Positions 17,842-27,242 of a DNA stretch of 64,000 bases are shown piece after piece. Position 1 is the stretch's first letter, and each line of letters begins with the position of its first letter. This DNA comes from Bacteroidales bacterium KHT7. Lineage in GTDB: Bacteria > Bacteroidota > Bacteroidia > Bacteroidales > Bacteroidaceae. The position numbers and the translations under genes were made by a program. Below the pieces are notes generated by a model. That model saw only the letters and a program-made list of their open reading frames with translations, was not told the origin of the DNA and ran no database searches. The stretch is from NCBI GenBank assembly GCA_900102385.1, contig FNBQ01000018.1:23764-87763 (forward strand). The letters are read 5' to 3'.

Positions 17842-18350
17842 TTGTAAATAAAAAGGAGAGCCTGCTGTATTTGTTTAACTGAATTTTACGAATAGGTGTG
17901 AATTAGAGTATCTAAGTGTAATTAAACCACTTTGGAAAAACAAGGTTTGTTAAAATTTTTAGAAGTAAAAAAGTTCTCTCTCATTTTAATTTTCCAATTA
18001 CTTTTACAGCAAGCTCTCCGTCGTTTTCCTAAAACAAATCTAAAACCATTAAAACTAAAACAGGTAAACACCATAGATTAAAATCCAAAATTAATAAGTA
18101 TCGTGCAAAAACTGATATAACAACTAACTTATGTCTAAAATGCAAAAAAGCTTTTAACTCTGAACAGCGAAGCATCACTGTTTCGTTGTTCTGTTTGCAA
18201 AGGTATGCGATTTGGGAGAAAGTCGTTAGGAAATTCTTTTCATTAGTTGGTGTTTTACAGTCATTCGATAGGATTTTTGAACTCTGCGTCGATTTCACCA
18301 TTGTTACAAAACAATCACACGATGCGAAAAACGAATCATCAGAAACGAAA
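17842..18350. other. Intergenic region without a convincing gene
   Basis: About 510 bases between the hybrid regulator promoter and the EnvC terminator. The sequence is AT-rich. Short ORFs on both strands lack a ribosome-binding site, family pattern or coding composition. I see no RNA structure beyond the EnvC terminator at its right end. Confidence 0.55.
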
Positions 18351-18373
18351 AAATCCCGAAATAATCGGGATTT
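18351..18373 (-). terminator. Terminator of the dut-EnvC operon
   Basis: AAATCCCG (18351-18358) pairs with CGGGATTT (18366-18373), loop of 7. On the minus strand it is followed by TTTTTTCG. It starts 8 bases after the envC-like stop codon. Confidence 0.85.
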
Positions 18374-18380
18374 TCAGATA

Positions 18381-19889
18381 TCATCGTGCAAGCCATTGCT
18401 CGGGATTCAGCTTCGTCGTTTCTTTTCGGAGCTGGAAATTAAGAAATGAATTTCCGTCGCCGTCAGAGCCAACTTTTCCTATTATTTCACGTGCTTTTAT
18501 CTTCGTGCCTCGGCTCACGCTAACCGAAGCAAGGTTATTGTAAAACGAAATGTAACTTCCGTGGCGCACCAGAACGCTTATCGTTCCGTTGAAGGTAAAC
18601 ACGGCTGTAACCTCGCCGTCGTACACGCAACGCACGCTCGCTCCTGCCGCGCCCTTGATGCCGATGCCCTTGCTGTCGAGCACAACGTCCTTCAAGCCCT
18701 CGACCTTGTACTGGCCGAAATGACTCACAATAACGTAAGTTCCGGTGATTGGCATTGGCAGAGAGCCTTTGCATCGCTCAAACTTGGCGTTGAACTCGGC
18801 ATTATCCTTGTCTACCGCCTCATCGAGAAGTCGTTTTGCCTCTTCGGCGGCTTTCTTTGCCTCTTCCTCGGCTGCCAGAGCCTCTTCTTCGGCTTTCTTC
18901 TTCTCGGCTGCGGCTTTCTTAGCCTCCTTTGCAGCGGCGGCACGCTCGGTTGCCGACTTCTTGGCTGCTGCCTGAACCTTTGCCTTGGCGGTTGCCTCGG
19001 CTTTCTTGGCAGCGGCAACTTTCTTCTCTTTTTCCGTTACTTTAGCCTTGGCTGCGGCTGTCTTTGCCTTTCCTTTCTTCTTTACGGCGGCAATTTTTTC
19101 TGAATTCGAGCTATTCGTTATCGCCTTCTCGATGAGTTTCTCAATCTGAGCATCGAGAGCGGTGGCATCTTTCTTCTGATTATTCAGCTCTTTCTGAAGG
19201 CTTTTCTGCTTTTTCTTCAGGTCGTCTACAATTTTGCGCTGCTCCATCTGCTTGCCTTCGAGCACTTTCTGTTCGTGAACACCTTGCTGAAGAAGATTGT
19301 CCTTCGCGCCCTTCACATTAAGGAGTTCGCTACGTTTTTCAAGAATCTGACGTTCTTTCTCGGCAATAATCTCGCCCTGCGCGCGCTGATAAACGGCATA
19401 TTCGCGAACATACCTCATGCGGCGATACAACTGCGAGAATGACTTGGCAGAGAAGATAAACATCAGTTTGTCCTGAACCGTACGGTTTCGGTACATATAT
19501 TTTACCGACTGCTCGTACCGATGCTTTCGCTCCTTCAGTTTTTCTTCGAGAATGTCGAGTTGCTTCTGAAGGTCGGCAATATCAGCAGTAAGGATATTCA
19601 CGTCGCCCTCGATAGTATGAATGTAGTTCTTGCGCTCGTCAATCTGCCCTGTGATAAGCGCAAGGTCGTTGAGCTGACTTCTCACATCTTTCTTTGTAGA
19701 GCGAAGCAACGCTTCCTGCTGGGAAATTTTCTGCTGCAAGCCGTCGCGCTTCTCCTGCAACTCCTTTATCTTCTTTGCCGACTTTGTTGCTGTGGCTGAT
19801 TTTGACGTTGGCGCAGGCGTATTCTGCGACATCGCTGGATGCGATGACGCAAGGCACAACATGCAGAATATTAAAAGGACCTTCCTCAT
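18381..19889 (-). CDS. EnvC-type murein hydrolase activator (degenerate M23)
   Basis: 502 residues. A signal peptide (to about 21) is followed by a long coiled coil (about 35-230). A second Ala/Lys/Glu-rich stretch (about 255-365) may reach across the periplasm. The C-terminal M23/LytM domain (about 380-502) has the fold motifs ('GIGIKGAAGASVRCVYDGEVTAVF', 'GSYISFYNNLASVSVSRG'). The metal ligands are replaced: the HxGxD site reads SKGIGIKG and the LHFQ site reads LNFQLR. It should therefore activate amidases rather than cut peptidoglycan, as EnvC does. It is last in the dut-TPR-DUF4292 operon. Confidence 0.9.
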   Translation of the reverse strand: MRKVLLIFCMLCLASSHPAMSQNTPAPTSKSATATKSAKKIKELQEKRDGLQQKISQQEALLRSTKKDVRSQLNDLALITGQIDERKNYIHTIEGDVNILTADIADLQKQLDILEEKLKERKHRYEQSVKYMYRNRTVQDKLMFIFSAKSFSQLYRRMRYVREYAVYQRAQGEIIAEKERQILEKRSELLNVKGAKDNLLQQGVHEQKVLEGKQMEQRKIVDDLKKKQKSLQKELNNQKKDATALDAQIEKLIEKAITNSSNSEKIAAVKKKGKAKTAAAKAKVTEKEKKVAAAKKAEATAKAKVQAAAKKSATERAAAAKEAKKAAAEKKKAEEEALAAEEEAKKAAEEAKRLLDEAVDKDNAEFNAKFERCKGSLPMPITGTYVIVSHFGQYKVEGLKDVVLDSKGIGIKGAAGASVRCVYDGEVTAVFTFNGTISVLVRHGSYISFYNNLASVSVSRGTKIKAREIIGKVGSDGDGNSFLNFQLRKETTKLNPEQWLAR

Positions 19890-19895
19890 AGGCTA

Positions 19896-20819
19896 CTAAA
19901 ACGAAGAGAACAATTCTTCGACAGATGACAACTTTGTGTATTTTGAAGAAAGAGTTGTTCTGGTCTCCCAGTCGCTGCTGTCGCCAAAACCGCTCAGACT
20001 CATGTCGAGCGAGAGATTATGGTCGGCTATGATTGAGATGAGAACCGATGTTGGGAAATTCTTGCCCGACTGAAGTTTACGGTAAGCCTGATACTTGCAG
20101 TTTACCTGATATTTTGTTCCGACGCGCGAAACCTTTGCCTGTCCGATGGTTCCATCGGTTGGGTTTGCCCAGAATCCGAACTGCATTCGTCCTGTGCCCA
20201 GAGGCTTCAGATATATCTGACTGTTGTTTGCCGTTCCTATTCCAAATGGAGTGGATGCGGTGGTCTTCTTCACGCCGGGAGAATACAAATCGGCCCAGAA
20301 CATTGCCTGAATTGAGTAGAAATCAATCTTCGCCTCTTTCAAAAAGTCGATTTCATCGTATGCTATCTGTACATACTGAGCGTGAAAGCGGTCAACAACC
20401 ATCATGTAATCGGGTGTAAACTCCAATCGTCCAATCTCTGTGCCGATGAAAGGGGCAAGAATCATAAGCTGAATGCTCTCGTCGCGCTTCATCCGAAGGG
20501 TTGCGTTCACCTTCTGACTGTGGTCGCCAAGCGTCAGATTCAATCTTGCTTTGGCAGTTATCGCACCCTTGTCCACAATGTTAGAAAGGACAAGTTTAAG
20601 TTTTTTCAGATTTTCGGCTGCCTTCTCTTTCTTCTTCGCCACGGCATTCTTCCTTGCCACCTCAACGCTGTCAACAAAGAGCGTATCAACAGCCATCGAA
20701 TCAAGTTTCAGAGAATCATTCTTCAACGAATCTGCAACAATCGAATCGGCTTCAACCTGCGCTCCGGCTGTTTGCATTACAGCCAAGACAACGGCAGCCA
20801 GAATAAATCTTCTTTTCAT
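19896..20819 (-). CDS. DUF4292 lipoprotein-like envelope protein
   Basis: 307 residues from the ATG at 20819. Longer in-frame extensions run into the upstream TPR gene and lack a signal. The signal peptide is MKRRFILAAVVLAVMQTAGAQ. The DUF4292 beta-rich domain ('GAITAKARLNLTLGDHSQKVNATLRMKRDESIQLMILAPFIGTEIGRLEFTPD', in part) resembles LolA/LolB-like lipid-binding folds, so a role in lipoprotein handling is often suggested but unproven. Its ATG overlaps the TPR stop by one base (TAATG), pointing to translational coupling. It lies directly before envC. Confidence 0.85.
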   Translation of the reverse strand: MKRRFILAAVVLAVMQTAGAQVEADSIVADSLKNDSLKLDSMAVDTLFVDSVEVARKNAVAKKKEKAAENLKKLKLVLSNIVDKGAITAKARLNLTLGDHSQKVNATLRMKRDESIQLMILAPFIGTEIGRLEFTPDYMMVVDRFHAQYVQIAYDEIDFLKEAKIDFYSIQAMFWADLYSPGVKKTTASTPFGIGTANNSQIYLKPLGTGRMQFGFWANPTDGTIGQAKVSRVGTKYQVNCKYQAYRKLQSGKNFPTSVLISIIADHNLSLDMSLSGFGDSSDWETRTTLSSKYTKLSSVEELFSSF

Positions 20820-22612
20820 TACTGAATATATTTCTTTAACCTGATTTTTTTCTTTAATGTCTTTGAGTCGCATCCCATCGAGTCGGCTTTCTTCCAAAGC
20901 TGAAGGGCCTTGGCTGTCTCGCCGCACTTGTAGTAGATATCTCCCTGATGTTCAATGATTCCAGAACTTTCACCGCCGCCATATTTGATGGCCTGATCGA
21001 TGTAAATCTTAGCCTCGGTATATCGTGCCTTCATAAACAGAACCCATGCGTAAGTATCGAGGAATGTTGAACTTTCGGGCTCTTTCTTTATCGTTTTGTA
21101 ACTCATCTCCTCAGCCTTGTCGAGCTGCTGATTCTGCAACGACAGATAGTAGGCGTAGTTGTTGAGTGTTCCGATGTTGTCGCTGTTATATTTAAGCGAT
21201 GCGTCGTAAGCTTCGAAACATTCCTTCAGCATGTTCTTGTCGTGATACACATCGGCAAGAATCGAATACAAGTCAGATGCTATATTGGCATCGCTGCTGT
21301 CGTCGATATGCTCAACGCCCTGCTTCAGAACAGCGAGCGCCTTTTCGTGCTGCTTCATCTGGTCGTAGGCAAGACCGCCGTACATGTAGAATGTAAGATT
21401 GTCGGGGTCGTACTCTATTCCGAGTTCGCAGATGACAGCCACCTCCTTGTAGTCGCCCTTCTGAACGGCATAACTAAGAAGTTGAAGGCGGGCAAGCGAG
21501 TTGTCGGGCTCAATATCGAGAATCTTGTTCACGATTGGCTTAACCTCGGATTCCTGCATGTTCTTCATCTGCATATAATCCACAGCAAGCATCGGAATTC
21601 CGGCATTGTCGAGGTTGGTATTCTCAAGTGCCTTGCGGAACTTGCTCATGACGTATGCCGTGTCGGGCGTTTCATTCTCGTTCTTTATCACGATTTGACG
21701 CAGAAGAACGACCTTTGCATCAGATTCTACGCTGCGGAGCGACAGAATCGTATCGACCTGCTGCTCGTAGAGCGAATCTTTTCCGGCAGCATCGTAGAAG
21801 TTTGCCAGAGACAGGCGCGCCAATGCGTTAGAACCATCTTCGGCAAGAACCTCGCGATACAAATCGTATGCCTTATCTGGCTCTCCTGCGCTATTGTACG
21901 TTTCGGCAAGAATAACCTTGTAGCGCGAATCGTTAGGATATTCGTCCTGAAGAGACTTAACCTCATCGATGGCTTTCTGCTTCTCGCCAAGTTTCATCAG
22001 CAGAAGCATCTTCTCCATAACCAATTCCTCCGATTTGCCCTCTATAGCCTCGACCTCGTTCAGTATTCTGATTGAGTTCGGAACATCATTCACCTTCTTG
22101 TAGAGCGACAAAAGGGAGAAAAGCACATCGTTGCGCTGCGGAAAATTCTTGTACAAATCTTCGTATACGGCAATAGCCTCGTCGTACTTCGACTTGTCGT
22201 ATTCGTAAAGATTTGCAAGAATCTGCTTGTACCAGAAATTGTCGGGGTCGCACTCGACGGCTTTCTTGTAGTATTCTTCGGCTTTGTCTTTTAGGTTAAG
22301 CGACATGTAATAAGAAGCAAGGTCGAAGAGCGTTCTGCCGTCCATTGGCTGAATCTCCAGACAATGCTTATACATCTCGAATGCGGCAGAATGTTCGCCG
22401 AGCCTTCTCATTCTGAGGGCTTCGGAGAAACAATAGTCAAACTGTCGCTGCTGTTCGTATGATAGTTGAGGGATTTTTACTGCGTTCTTGCTCTTTGCCT
22501 TTGCAACGCTGTGCTTTTTCTGCACGGCCTGCTTCTGCGAGCCGCATGAAATAAATCCGCAGCCCACTCCGCACAAAAGAAGTATCCCAATGTATAATCG
22601 ACTAATTCTCAT
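20819..22612 (-). CDS. TPR-repeat lipoprotein
   Basis: 597 residues. The signal peptide ends at the lipobox (GVGCGFISCG). At least ten TPR units follow, for example 'GRTLFDLASYYMSLNLKDKAEEYYKKAVECDPDNFWYK', in part, and 'LTFYMYGGLAYDQMKQHEKALAVLKQG'-type helices, up to about residue 580. Membrane-anchored TPR proteins act as scaffolds. The conserved placement between dut and DUF4292/envC suggests an envelope-assembly role. Both ends are coupled by one-base TAATG overlaps with dut and with the DUF4292 gene. Confidence 0.88.
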   Translation of the reverse strand: MRISRLYIGILLLCGVGCGFISCGSQKQAVQKKHSVAKAKSKNAVKIPQLSYEQQRQFDYCFSEALRMRRLGEHSAAFEMYKHCLEIQPMDGRTLFDLASYYMSLNLKDKAEEYYKKAVECDPDNFWYKQILANLYEYDKSKYDEAIAVYEDLYKNFPQRNDVLFSLLSLYKKVNDVPNSIRILNEVEAIEGKSEELVMEKMLLLMKLGEKQKAIDEVKSLQDEYPNDSRYKVILAETYNSAGEPDKAYDLYREVLAEDGSNALARLSLANFYDAAGKDSLYEQQVDTILSLRSVESDAKVVLLRQIVIKNENETPDTAYVMSKFRKALENTNLDNAGIPMLAVDYMQMKNMQESEVKPIVNKILDIEPDNSLARLQLLSYAVQKGDYKEVAVICELGIEYDPDNLTFYMYGGLAYDQMKQHEKALAVLKQGVEHIDDSSDANIASDLYSILADVYHDKNMLKECFEAYDASLKYNSDNIGTLNNYAYYLSLQNQQLDKAEEMSYKTIKKEPESSTFLDTYAWVLFMKARYTEAKIYIDQAIKYGGGESSGIIEHQGDIYYKCGETAKALQLWKKADSMGCDSKTLKKKIRLKKYIQ

Positions 22613-23046
22613 TATTTTCTTCCACTATGGCCAAAACCACCTTCGCCTCTCTCTGTTTCCGAGAGAGTTTCAACTGCCTCCCACTCTACCTGTTCGTAGC
22701 GTGCCACAACCATCTGCGCAATGCGCTCGCCATCCTCGATTACAAAATCGGTATCAGAAAGATTAACAAGAATAACGCCAATCTCGCCACGATAGTCGGC
22801 ATCGATTGTGCCGGGCGAATTAAGTACGGTGATGCCCTTCTTCAGAGCCAAGCCGCTGCGCGGTCTCACCTGAGCCTCGTATCCTTCGGGAAGGGCAATG
22901 CTCAAGCCTGTCGGTACAAGACATCTCTGCAATGGTTTCAATACGATTGGTTCGGTTATGTTGGCACGCAAATCCATGCCTGCCGACAATCCGGTAGCAT
23001 ACGCAGGCAGCGCGTGATGCGATTTATTTATTATCTGAACTTTCAT
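22612..23046 (-). CDS. dut: dUTP diphosphatase (dUTPase)
   Basis: Hydrolyses dUTP to dUMP and pyrophosphate, keeping uracil out of DNA and feeding dTMP synthesis. 144 residues from the ATG at 23046; the longer in-frame ORF would cross the promoter. The five trimeric dUTPase motifs are visible: [16 protein letters not shown], '[17 protein letters not shown]', GERIAQMVV and [12 protein letters not shown]. The fifth ends in HSGRK where S/T-TG is usual. First gene of the dut-TPR-DUF4292-EnvC operon and divergent from dgt. Confidence 0.97.
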   Translation of the reverse strand: MKVQIINKSHHALPAYATGLSAGMDLRANITEPIVLKPLQRCLVPTGLSIALPEGYEAQVRPRSGLALKKGITVLNSPGTIDADYRGEIGVILVNLSDTDFVIEDGERIAQMVVARYEQVEWEAVETLSETERGEGGFGHSGRK

Positions 23047-23067
23047 TATAATGTTAATAATTAGGTG

Positions 23068-23095
23068 CAAAAGTAAAAAAAAAGAGTTACTTTTG
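23068..23095. promoter_or_regulatory. Back-to-back promoters for dut and dgt
   Basis: The minus-strand box TACTTTTG (complement of 23068-23075) faces dut and the plus-strand box TACTTTTG (23088-23095) faces dgt. Both are followed by C. They are only 12 bases apart, so each promoter's -33 region must overlap the other's -7 region. Confidence 0.75.
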
Positions 23096-23113
23096 CAAGA
23101 AAATTTGCCTATT

Positions 23114-24448
23114 ATGATGAACTGGAAACAACTTATAACAAACAAACGTTTCGGACAGGAAAGCAGACACGAAGAGAGAAAAGACGACCGTAACGAATTT
23201 CATCGCGATTACGACCGTCTGATTTTTTCTGCGCCATTCAGAAGGCTGCAAAACAAGACTCAGGTTTTTCCGCTGCCGGGAAGCGTCTTCGTTCATAACC
23301 GTCTGACTCACAGCCTCGAAGTGGCAAGCGTTGGACGTTCGCTGGGGAATAACTGCGCCGAGCGGCTTCTGCAAAAGCACCCAGAACTGAAAGACAGTCA
23401 TTTTTCAGAAATATCATACATCGTAACGGCAGCCTGTCTGGCTCACGACATGGGCAATCCGCCTTTCGGCCATTCGGGCGAGAGAGCCATAAGCACATAC
23501 TTCAGCGAACGCGAAGGAAAGGCTCTGAAAGCCGAACTCACCGACGAACAATGGAACGACCTCATACACTATGAGGGAAATGCCAACGCGTTCAGACTTC
23601 TCACACACCAGTTCAAGGGTCGCCGCCCCGGCGGTTTCGTCATGACATACTCTACCCTCGCCTCGATTGTAAAGTATCCATTCTCATCATCGGCAACCAC
23701 TAAAAACGGCAAATTCGGCTTCTTCGAAAGCGAGAAGGACGATTATGTAAAGATTGCCGAAGAACTCGGAATAATAAAGATGAGCAAGGAAGGCGAACCT
23801 CTGAAATTCGCCCGTCATCCGCTGGTTTATCTTGTAGAGGCTGCCGACGACATCTGCTACGAAATTATGGACTTGGAAGATGCGCACAAACTGAAACTTC
23901 TCTCAACCAAAGAAACACAGGAACTCCTGTTCAACTTCTTCGACGAGGAAGAAAAGGCGAAGATAAGAGAGAGATTCGAGGAGGTGACAGACACTAACGA
24001 ACAGATTGTCTATCTGCGCGCCTGCGTAATAAGCCTGCTCACAAGCGCATGCACCGATGTCTTCGTCGAAAACGAGGAAAAGATTCTTTCAGGAACATTC
24101 GAGGGCTGTCTGCTAAAACATATTCCCGAAAGACCGCGACAGGCTTACGAGCAATGCCAGAAGGTGGCTTTCGCTAAGATTTACAGATGCAAGGACGTGG
24201 TAGACATCGAACTTGCCGGTTTCAAGATTATAAGCACGCTCATTCAACTCCTGATAGAAGCCGAGATGCATCCCGACAAGGCATATTCAAAAATATTGCT
24301 CGGACGAATATCCGAGCAATACAGTATTGATAGCGATAATGTCTACGATAAGATTATGACTGTTCTCGACTACATTTCGGGCATGACCGATGTCTTTGCA
24401 CTCGACCTCTACCGAAAGATAAACGGCAACAGTCTTCCTATGGTTTAG
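23114..24448 (+). CDS. dgt: dGTP triphosphohydrolase
   Basis: Splits dGTP to deoxyguanosine and tripolyphosphate, controlling dNTP pools. 444 residues from the ATG at 23114 (MMNWKQL); the ORF extension upstream crosses the promoter. HD-domain metal ligands are present in '[19 protein letters not shown]' (about 57-75) and '[16 protein letters not shown]' (about 115-130), with '[18 protein letters not shown]' further on. It lies divergent from dut, another nucleotide-pool sanitiser. Its stop overlaps the convergent GH28 stop. Confidence 0.95.
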   Translation: MMNWKQLITNKRFGQESRHEERKDDRNEFHRDYDRLIFSAPFRRLQNKTQVFPLPGSVFVHNRLTHSLEVASVGRSLGNNCAERLLQKHPELKDSHFSEISYIVTAACLAHDMGNPPFGHSGERAISTYFSEREGKALKAELTDEQWNDLIHYEGNANAFRLLTHQFKGRRPGGFVMTYSTLASIVKYPFSSSATTKNGKFGFFESEKDDYVKIAEELGIIKMSKEGEPLKFARHPLVYLVEAADDICYEIMDLEDAHKLKLLSTKETQELLFNFFDEEEKAKIRERFEEVTDTNEQIVYLRACVISLLTSACTDVFVENEEKILSGTFEGCLLKHIPERPRQAYEQCQKVAFAKIYRCKDVVDIELAGFKIISTLIQLLIEAEMHPDKAYSKILLGRISEQYSIDSDNVYDKIMTVLDYISGMTDVFALDLYRKINGNSLPMV

Positions 24449-25776
24449 AGGTCAAGTTTCACCTCTTCGCCGTTTACAATAACCTTGTCCATAAGGATAT
24501 TGTTGCAATCTTCAAAGATGCACTTGTCCTTGGCTTCGGTGATGTTTATGTTTTTGAGTGATATGTTCGAGATTGGAGCCTCCTCAAGACCGACAATCTT
24601 GATTGGAGTCTTAACGCCTCGGCATATCATATCAGAAATGTGAATGTTTCTGAATGTAGGAGTGCGCTCAGTCTTCTCTTCCTTCTGCATCTTGCTGTAT
24701 TTCAGATTGAAGACGACAGCCTCCTGCTTTATGTTGCTCATCACGATGTTGCTTACGCGAATATCCTCGACCACACCGCCGCGACCTCGGGTACTCTTGA
24801 TGCGAATGCCTCGGTCTGTCCCATCGAAAACACAGTTGCTGATGGTAACCTTCTTAACGCCGCCACTCATCTCGCTTCCGATAACCACGCCGCCGTGTCC
24901 CGAAAGCATCGTGCAGTTTGTAATCGTGATGTTCTCGCAAGGAACGCCAATCTTTCTTGCCTGATAGTCGCGGCCAGCCTTGATTGTGATACAGTCGTCG
25001 CCAACCGAGATGTGGCAGTCGCTTATATGAACATTCTTGCAGCTCTCAGGGTTGATTCCGTCGGTATTTGGCGACAGCGGATTGTTGATTGTAATTCCGT
25101 GAACCGTTACGTTGTCGCAGAATTCAGGATTCACAGTCCAGAAAGGCGAATTCTGGATATGGATGCCCTCAATCTTCACGTTCTTGCATCGCACAGGCTG
25201 GATGAAAGGCGGTCTGAAGAAGCGATTCTTTATGTTCTGCGCCCAATCAACGTTTGTCTCAGCCTTTATAGCCTCAACATCGTTGGCATCTTCCCACATC
25301 TGCTGATATTTGTTTGTAGTCATGATGTTTCTGTCGCGAACATCAAGGTCAACCTTGAATTTCTCGTTCCACCAAGCCTTTCCTTGTCCGTCGATAGTAC
25401 CCTCGCCCTTTACCGTGATGTTTTCGCAGTCAACGGCATAAATCAGCGGCTTGAAAGTCTTCATAACAACGCCTTCGTAACGAACTTCAACAAACGGAGT
25501 GTAAAGGTCCATATCGTTAGAGAACTTCAGCAACGCGCCGGCCTCAAGTTCGAGCGTTGTGTTGCTTTTCAGTTCTATCGGACCCACATTATATACTCCG
25601 GCAGGGAAATACAATGTTCCGCCGCCGCATTTGTCTGCCAGATAGGCGATTTTCTGCGCAATAAACTTTGTATTGTCCTTCGCGCTCTTACTCTTGCACA
25701 CGCCCATGTCTATGCGCTCAGCAAATATGTTCAGAGCAAGGAACAAAGAAAGAATAGTAATAGTTAATCGTCTCAT
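24445..25776 (-). CDS. GH28 polygalacturonase-type glycoside hydrolase
   Basis: 443 residues with a signal peptide (to about 19), so exported. The right-handed beta-helix carries the four GH28 active-site motifs: NTDG in 'NNPLSPNTDGINPESC' (about 230), DD in 'SVGDDCITIKAG' (about 252), GHG in 'MLSGHGGVVIGSEMSGG' (about 285) and RIK in 'DRGIRIKSTRGRGG' (about 317). It should hydrolyse alpha-1,4-galacturonic bonds in pectin or rhamnogalacturonan. No SusC/SusD pair is next to it, so it is an isolated pectin gene. It is convergent with dgt, overlapping by 4 bases. Confidence 0.93.
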   Translation of the reverse strand: MRRLTITILSLFLALNIFAERIDMGVCKSKSAKDNTKFIAQKIAYLADKCGGGTLYFPAGVYNVGPIELKSNTTLELEAGALLKFSNDMDLYTPFVEVRYEGVVMKTFKPLIYAVDCENITVKGEGTIDGQGKAWWNEKFKVDLDVRDRNIMTTNKYQQMWEDANDVEAIKAETNVDWAQNIKNRFFRPPFIQPVRCKNVKIEGIHIQNSPFWTVNPEFCDNVTVHGITINNPLSPNTDGINPESCKNVHISDCHISVGDDCITIKAGRDYQARKIGVPCENITITNCTMLSGHGGVVIGSEMSGGVKKVTISNCVFDGTDRGIRIKSTRGRGGVVEDIRVSNIVMSNIKQEAVVFNLKYSKMQKEEKTERTPTFRNIHISDMICRGVKTPIKIVGLEEAPISNISLKNINITEAKDKCIFEDCNNILMDKVIVNGEEVKLDL

Positions 25777-25871
25777 TTATTTGTATTATTTAGTTAGAAA
25801 TATCCAATCGTTTTCGTGATGCAACCCACTTAATTAAAAATATCATCTGTATGCAAAATACAAGTAAACAA

Positions 25872-25904
25872 AAAGGCTGAAAATCAGAACGATTATCAGC
25901 CTTT
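25872..25904 (-). terminator. Terminator of tRNA-Leu
   Basis: AAAGGCTGA (25872-25880) pairs with TCAGCCTTT (25896-25904). On the minus strand it is followed by TTGTTT. It lies 6 bases beyond the tRNA 3' end. Confidence 0.85.
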
Positions 25905-25909
25905 CTTTG

Positions 25910-25991
25910 TACCCAGACCCGGGATCGAACCGGGATGAGTTGCCTCACTGGTGTTTGAGACCAGCGCGTCTACCGATTCCGCCATCTGGGC
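25910..25991 (-). tRNA. tRNA-Leu(CAA)
   Basis: 82 bases. Acceptor GCCCAGA/TCTGGGT with discriminator A, D arm 'GCGGAATCGGTAGACGC', anticodon stem CTGGT/ACCAG around loop CTCAAAC (anticodon CAA), an extra arm typical of Leu (GTGAGGCAACTCAT), and T arm CCCGG-TTCGATC-CCGGG. CCA is not encoded. A -7 box lies upstream and a terminator downstream. Confidence 0.96.
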
Positions 25992-26017
25992 AACAACTCA
26001 ATTTGCTAAATGCGGTG

Positions 26018-26025
26018 CAAAGATA
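26018..26025 (-). promoter_or_regulatory. -7 box for tRNA-Leu
   Basis: TATCTTTG followed by C on the minus strand, 26 bases before the tRNA 5' end. Confidence 0.75.
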
Positions 26026-26145
26026 CAACAAAATATTGAACCAGCAAACTTTTCGGCAACTTTTTAGCAAATTTTATTCCTTTACTTTGAGAATACAAAA
26101 TAAAACACTAACTTAGCCAGAGTAACAATTACAAACAAGACGACT

Positions 26146-27219
26146 ATGATGAATCATAACTATTGCGTTATATTGGCAGGAGGACTTGGCAAGCGTTTGT
26201 GGCCATGCAGTCGGAAAGACAAGCCTAAACAGTTTATTGATTTCTTTGGAACGGGAAGAAGTATGCTGCAACAGACATACGATCGTTTCTGCAATATCAT
26301 TCCAAAAGAGAATATCTACGTCTGCACACAAGAGCGATTTCGCGACTTGCTTAACGAGCAACTTCCAGAAATGGATGACAAGCACATCGTTTATGAGCCA
26401 TTGGGACGAAACACCGCGCCTTGCGTTGCATGGGTTGCACACCGCATTTACGACAACGACCCTAATGCAAACATGATAATTGTTCCGTCAGACCAGATAA
26501 TCCTCAACGAAACTGAGTTTTGCAAAGATGTGCAGCGCGGATTCGAGTTCATAACGCAGAACGACGTGCTCCTCACCTTCGGAATTAAGCCAACACGCCC
26601 CGACACTCGTTACGGATACATCCAATTCGAAGAATCGGAAAACAACTTCCACAAAGTGAAATCGTTTACCGAGAAACCCGAGATTTCGTTCGCCAAGATG
26701 TTTGTAGAGAGCGATGAGTTCTATTGGAACACCGGTATATTTATGTGGAGCGTAAAGGTAATTATCAATGCCTTCAACACGCTGATTCCCGACATTGCAA
26801 CGATTCTCGACGAGGCAGCGAAATTACAAGGACCAGACAACATCCGAAAGTTTATCGAGGAGCACTACTCTACCTGCCCTAACCTCTCTATCGACTACGG
26901 AATCCTTGAGCGTTCGTCAAACGTATATGTAATGCACTGCGACTTCGGATGGGCCGACCTCGGTTCGTGGGAGACATACCACGAAGTTTCCACAAAAGAC
27001 GAGCAGAACAATGTATTCAAGGGCGGAAAGATTCTGAACTACAACAGCAACAACAACCTCATCATCCTTCCGGAGAACAAACTCGCCGTTATTCAGGGGT
27101 TGGAAGGCTATACGGTTGTTGAGCACGACAACCTTCTGCTTATCTGCAAGCGAGGCGATGCAAGCATCCGCAAATACGTCAACGACGTAGGCGTCGAAGC
27201 CGGCGAGGAATTCGAATAA
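26146..27219 (+). CDS. Mannose-1-phosphate guanylyltransferase
   Basis: Makes GDP-mannose from mannose-1-phosphate and GTP for polysaccharide and glycoprotein sugars. 357 residues. The nucleotidyltransferase signature is 'ILAGGLGKRLWPCSRKDKPKQF' in part (about 9-29). Further motifs are 'EPLGRNTAPC', 'IVPSDQ', 'GYIQF' and 'FTEKP' (about 170), with a C-terminal left-handed beta-helix segment ('NNVFKGGKILNYNSNNNLI'). This is the single-function short type without a ManA domain. It is not in a capsule cluster. Confidence 0.93.
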   Translation: MMNHNYCVILAGGLGKRLWPCSRKDKPKQFIDFFGTGRSMLQQTYDRFCNIIPKENIYVCTQERFRDLLNEQLPEMDDKHIVYEPLGRNTAPCVAWVAHRIYDNDPNANMIIVPSDQIILNETEFCKDVQRGFEFITQNDVLLTFGIKPTRPDTRYGYIQFEESENNFHKVKSFTEKPEISFAKMFVESDEFYWNTGIFMWSVKVIINAFNTLIPDIATILDEAAKLQGPDNIRKFIEEHYSTCPNLSIDYGILERSSNVYVMHCDFGWADLGSWETYHEVSTKDEQNNVFKGGKILNYNSNNNLIILPENKLAVIQGLEGYTVVEHDNLLLICKRGDASIRKYVNDVGVEAGEEFE

Positions 27220-27242
27220 AATCAACCTTCAAAAAAAGAGCA

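Noticed and set aside
18029..18301. 90-aa minus-strand ORF in the gap before the hybrid regulator
   Set aside because: AT-rich, no ribosome-binding site, no recognisable pattern.
24640..25767. 375-aa plus-strand ORF opposite the GH28 gene
   Set aside because: Antisense shadow; the GH28 frame holds all four active-site motifs.
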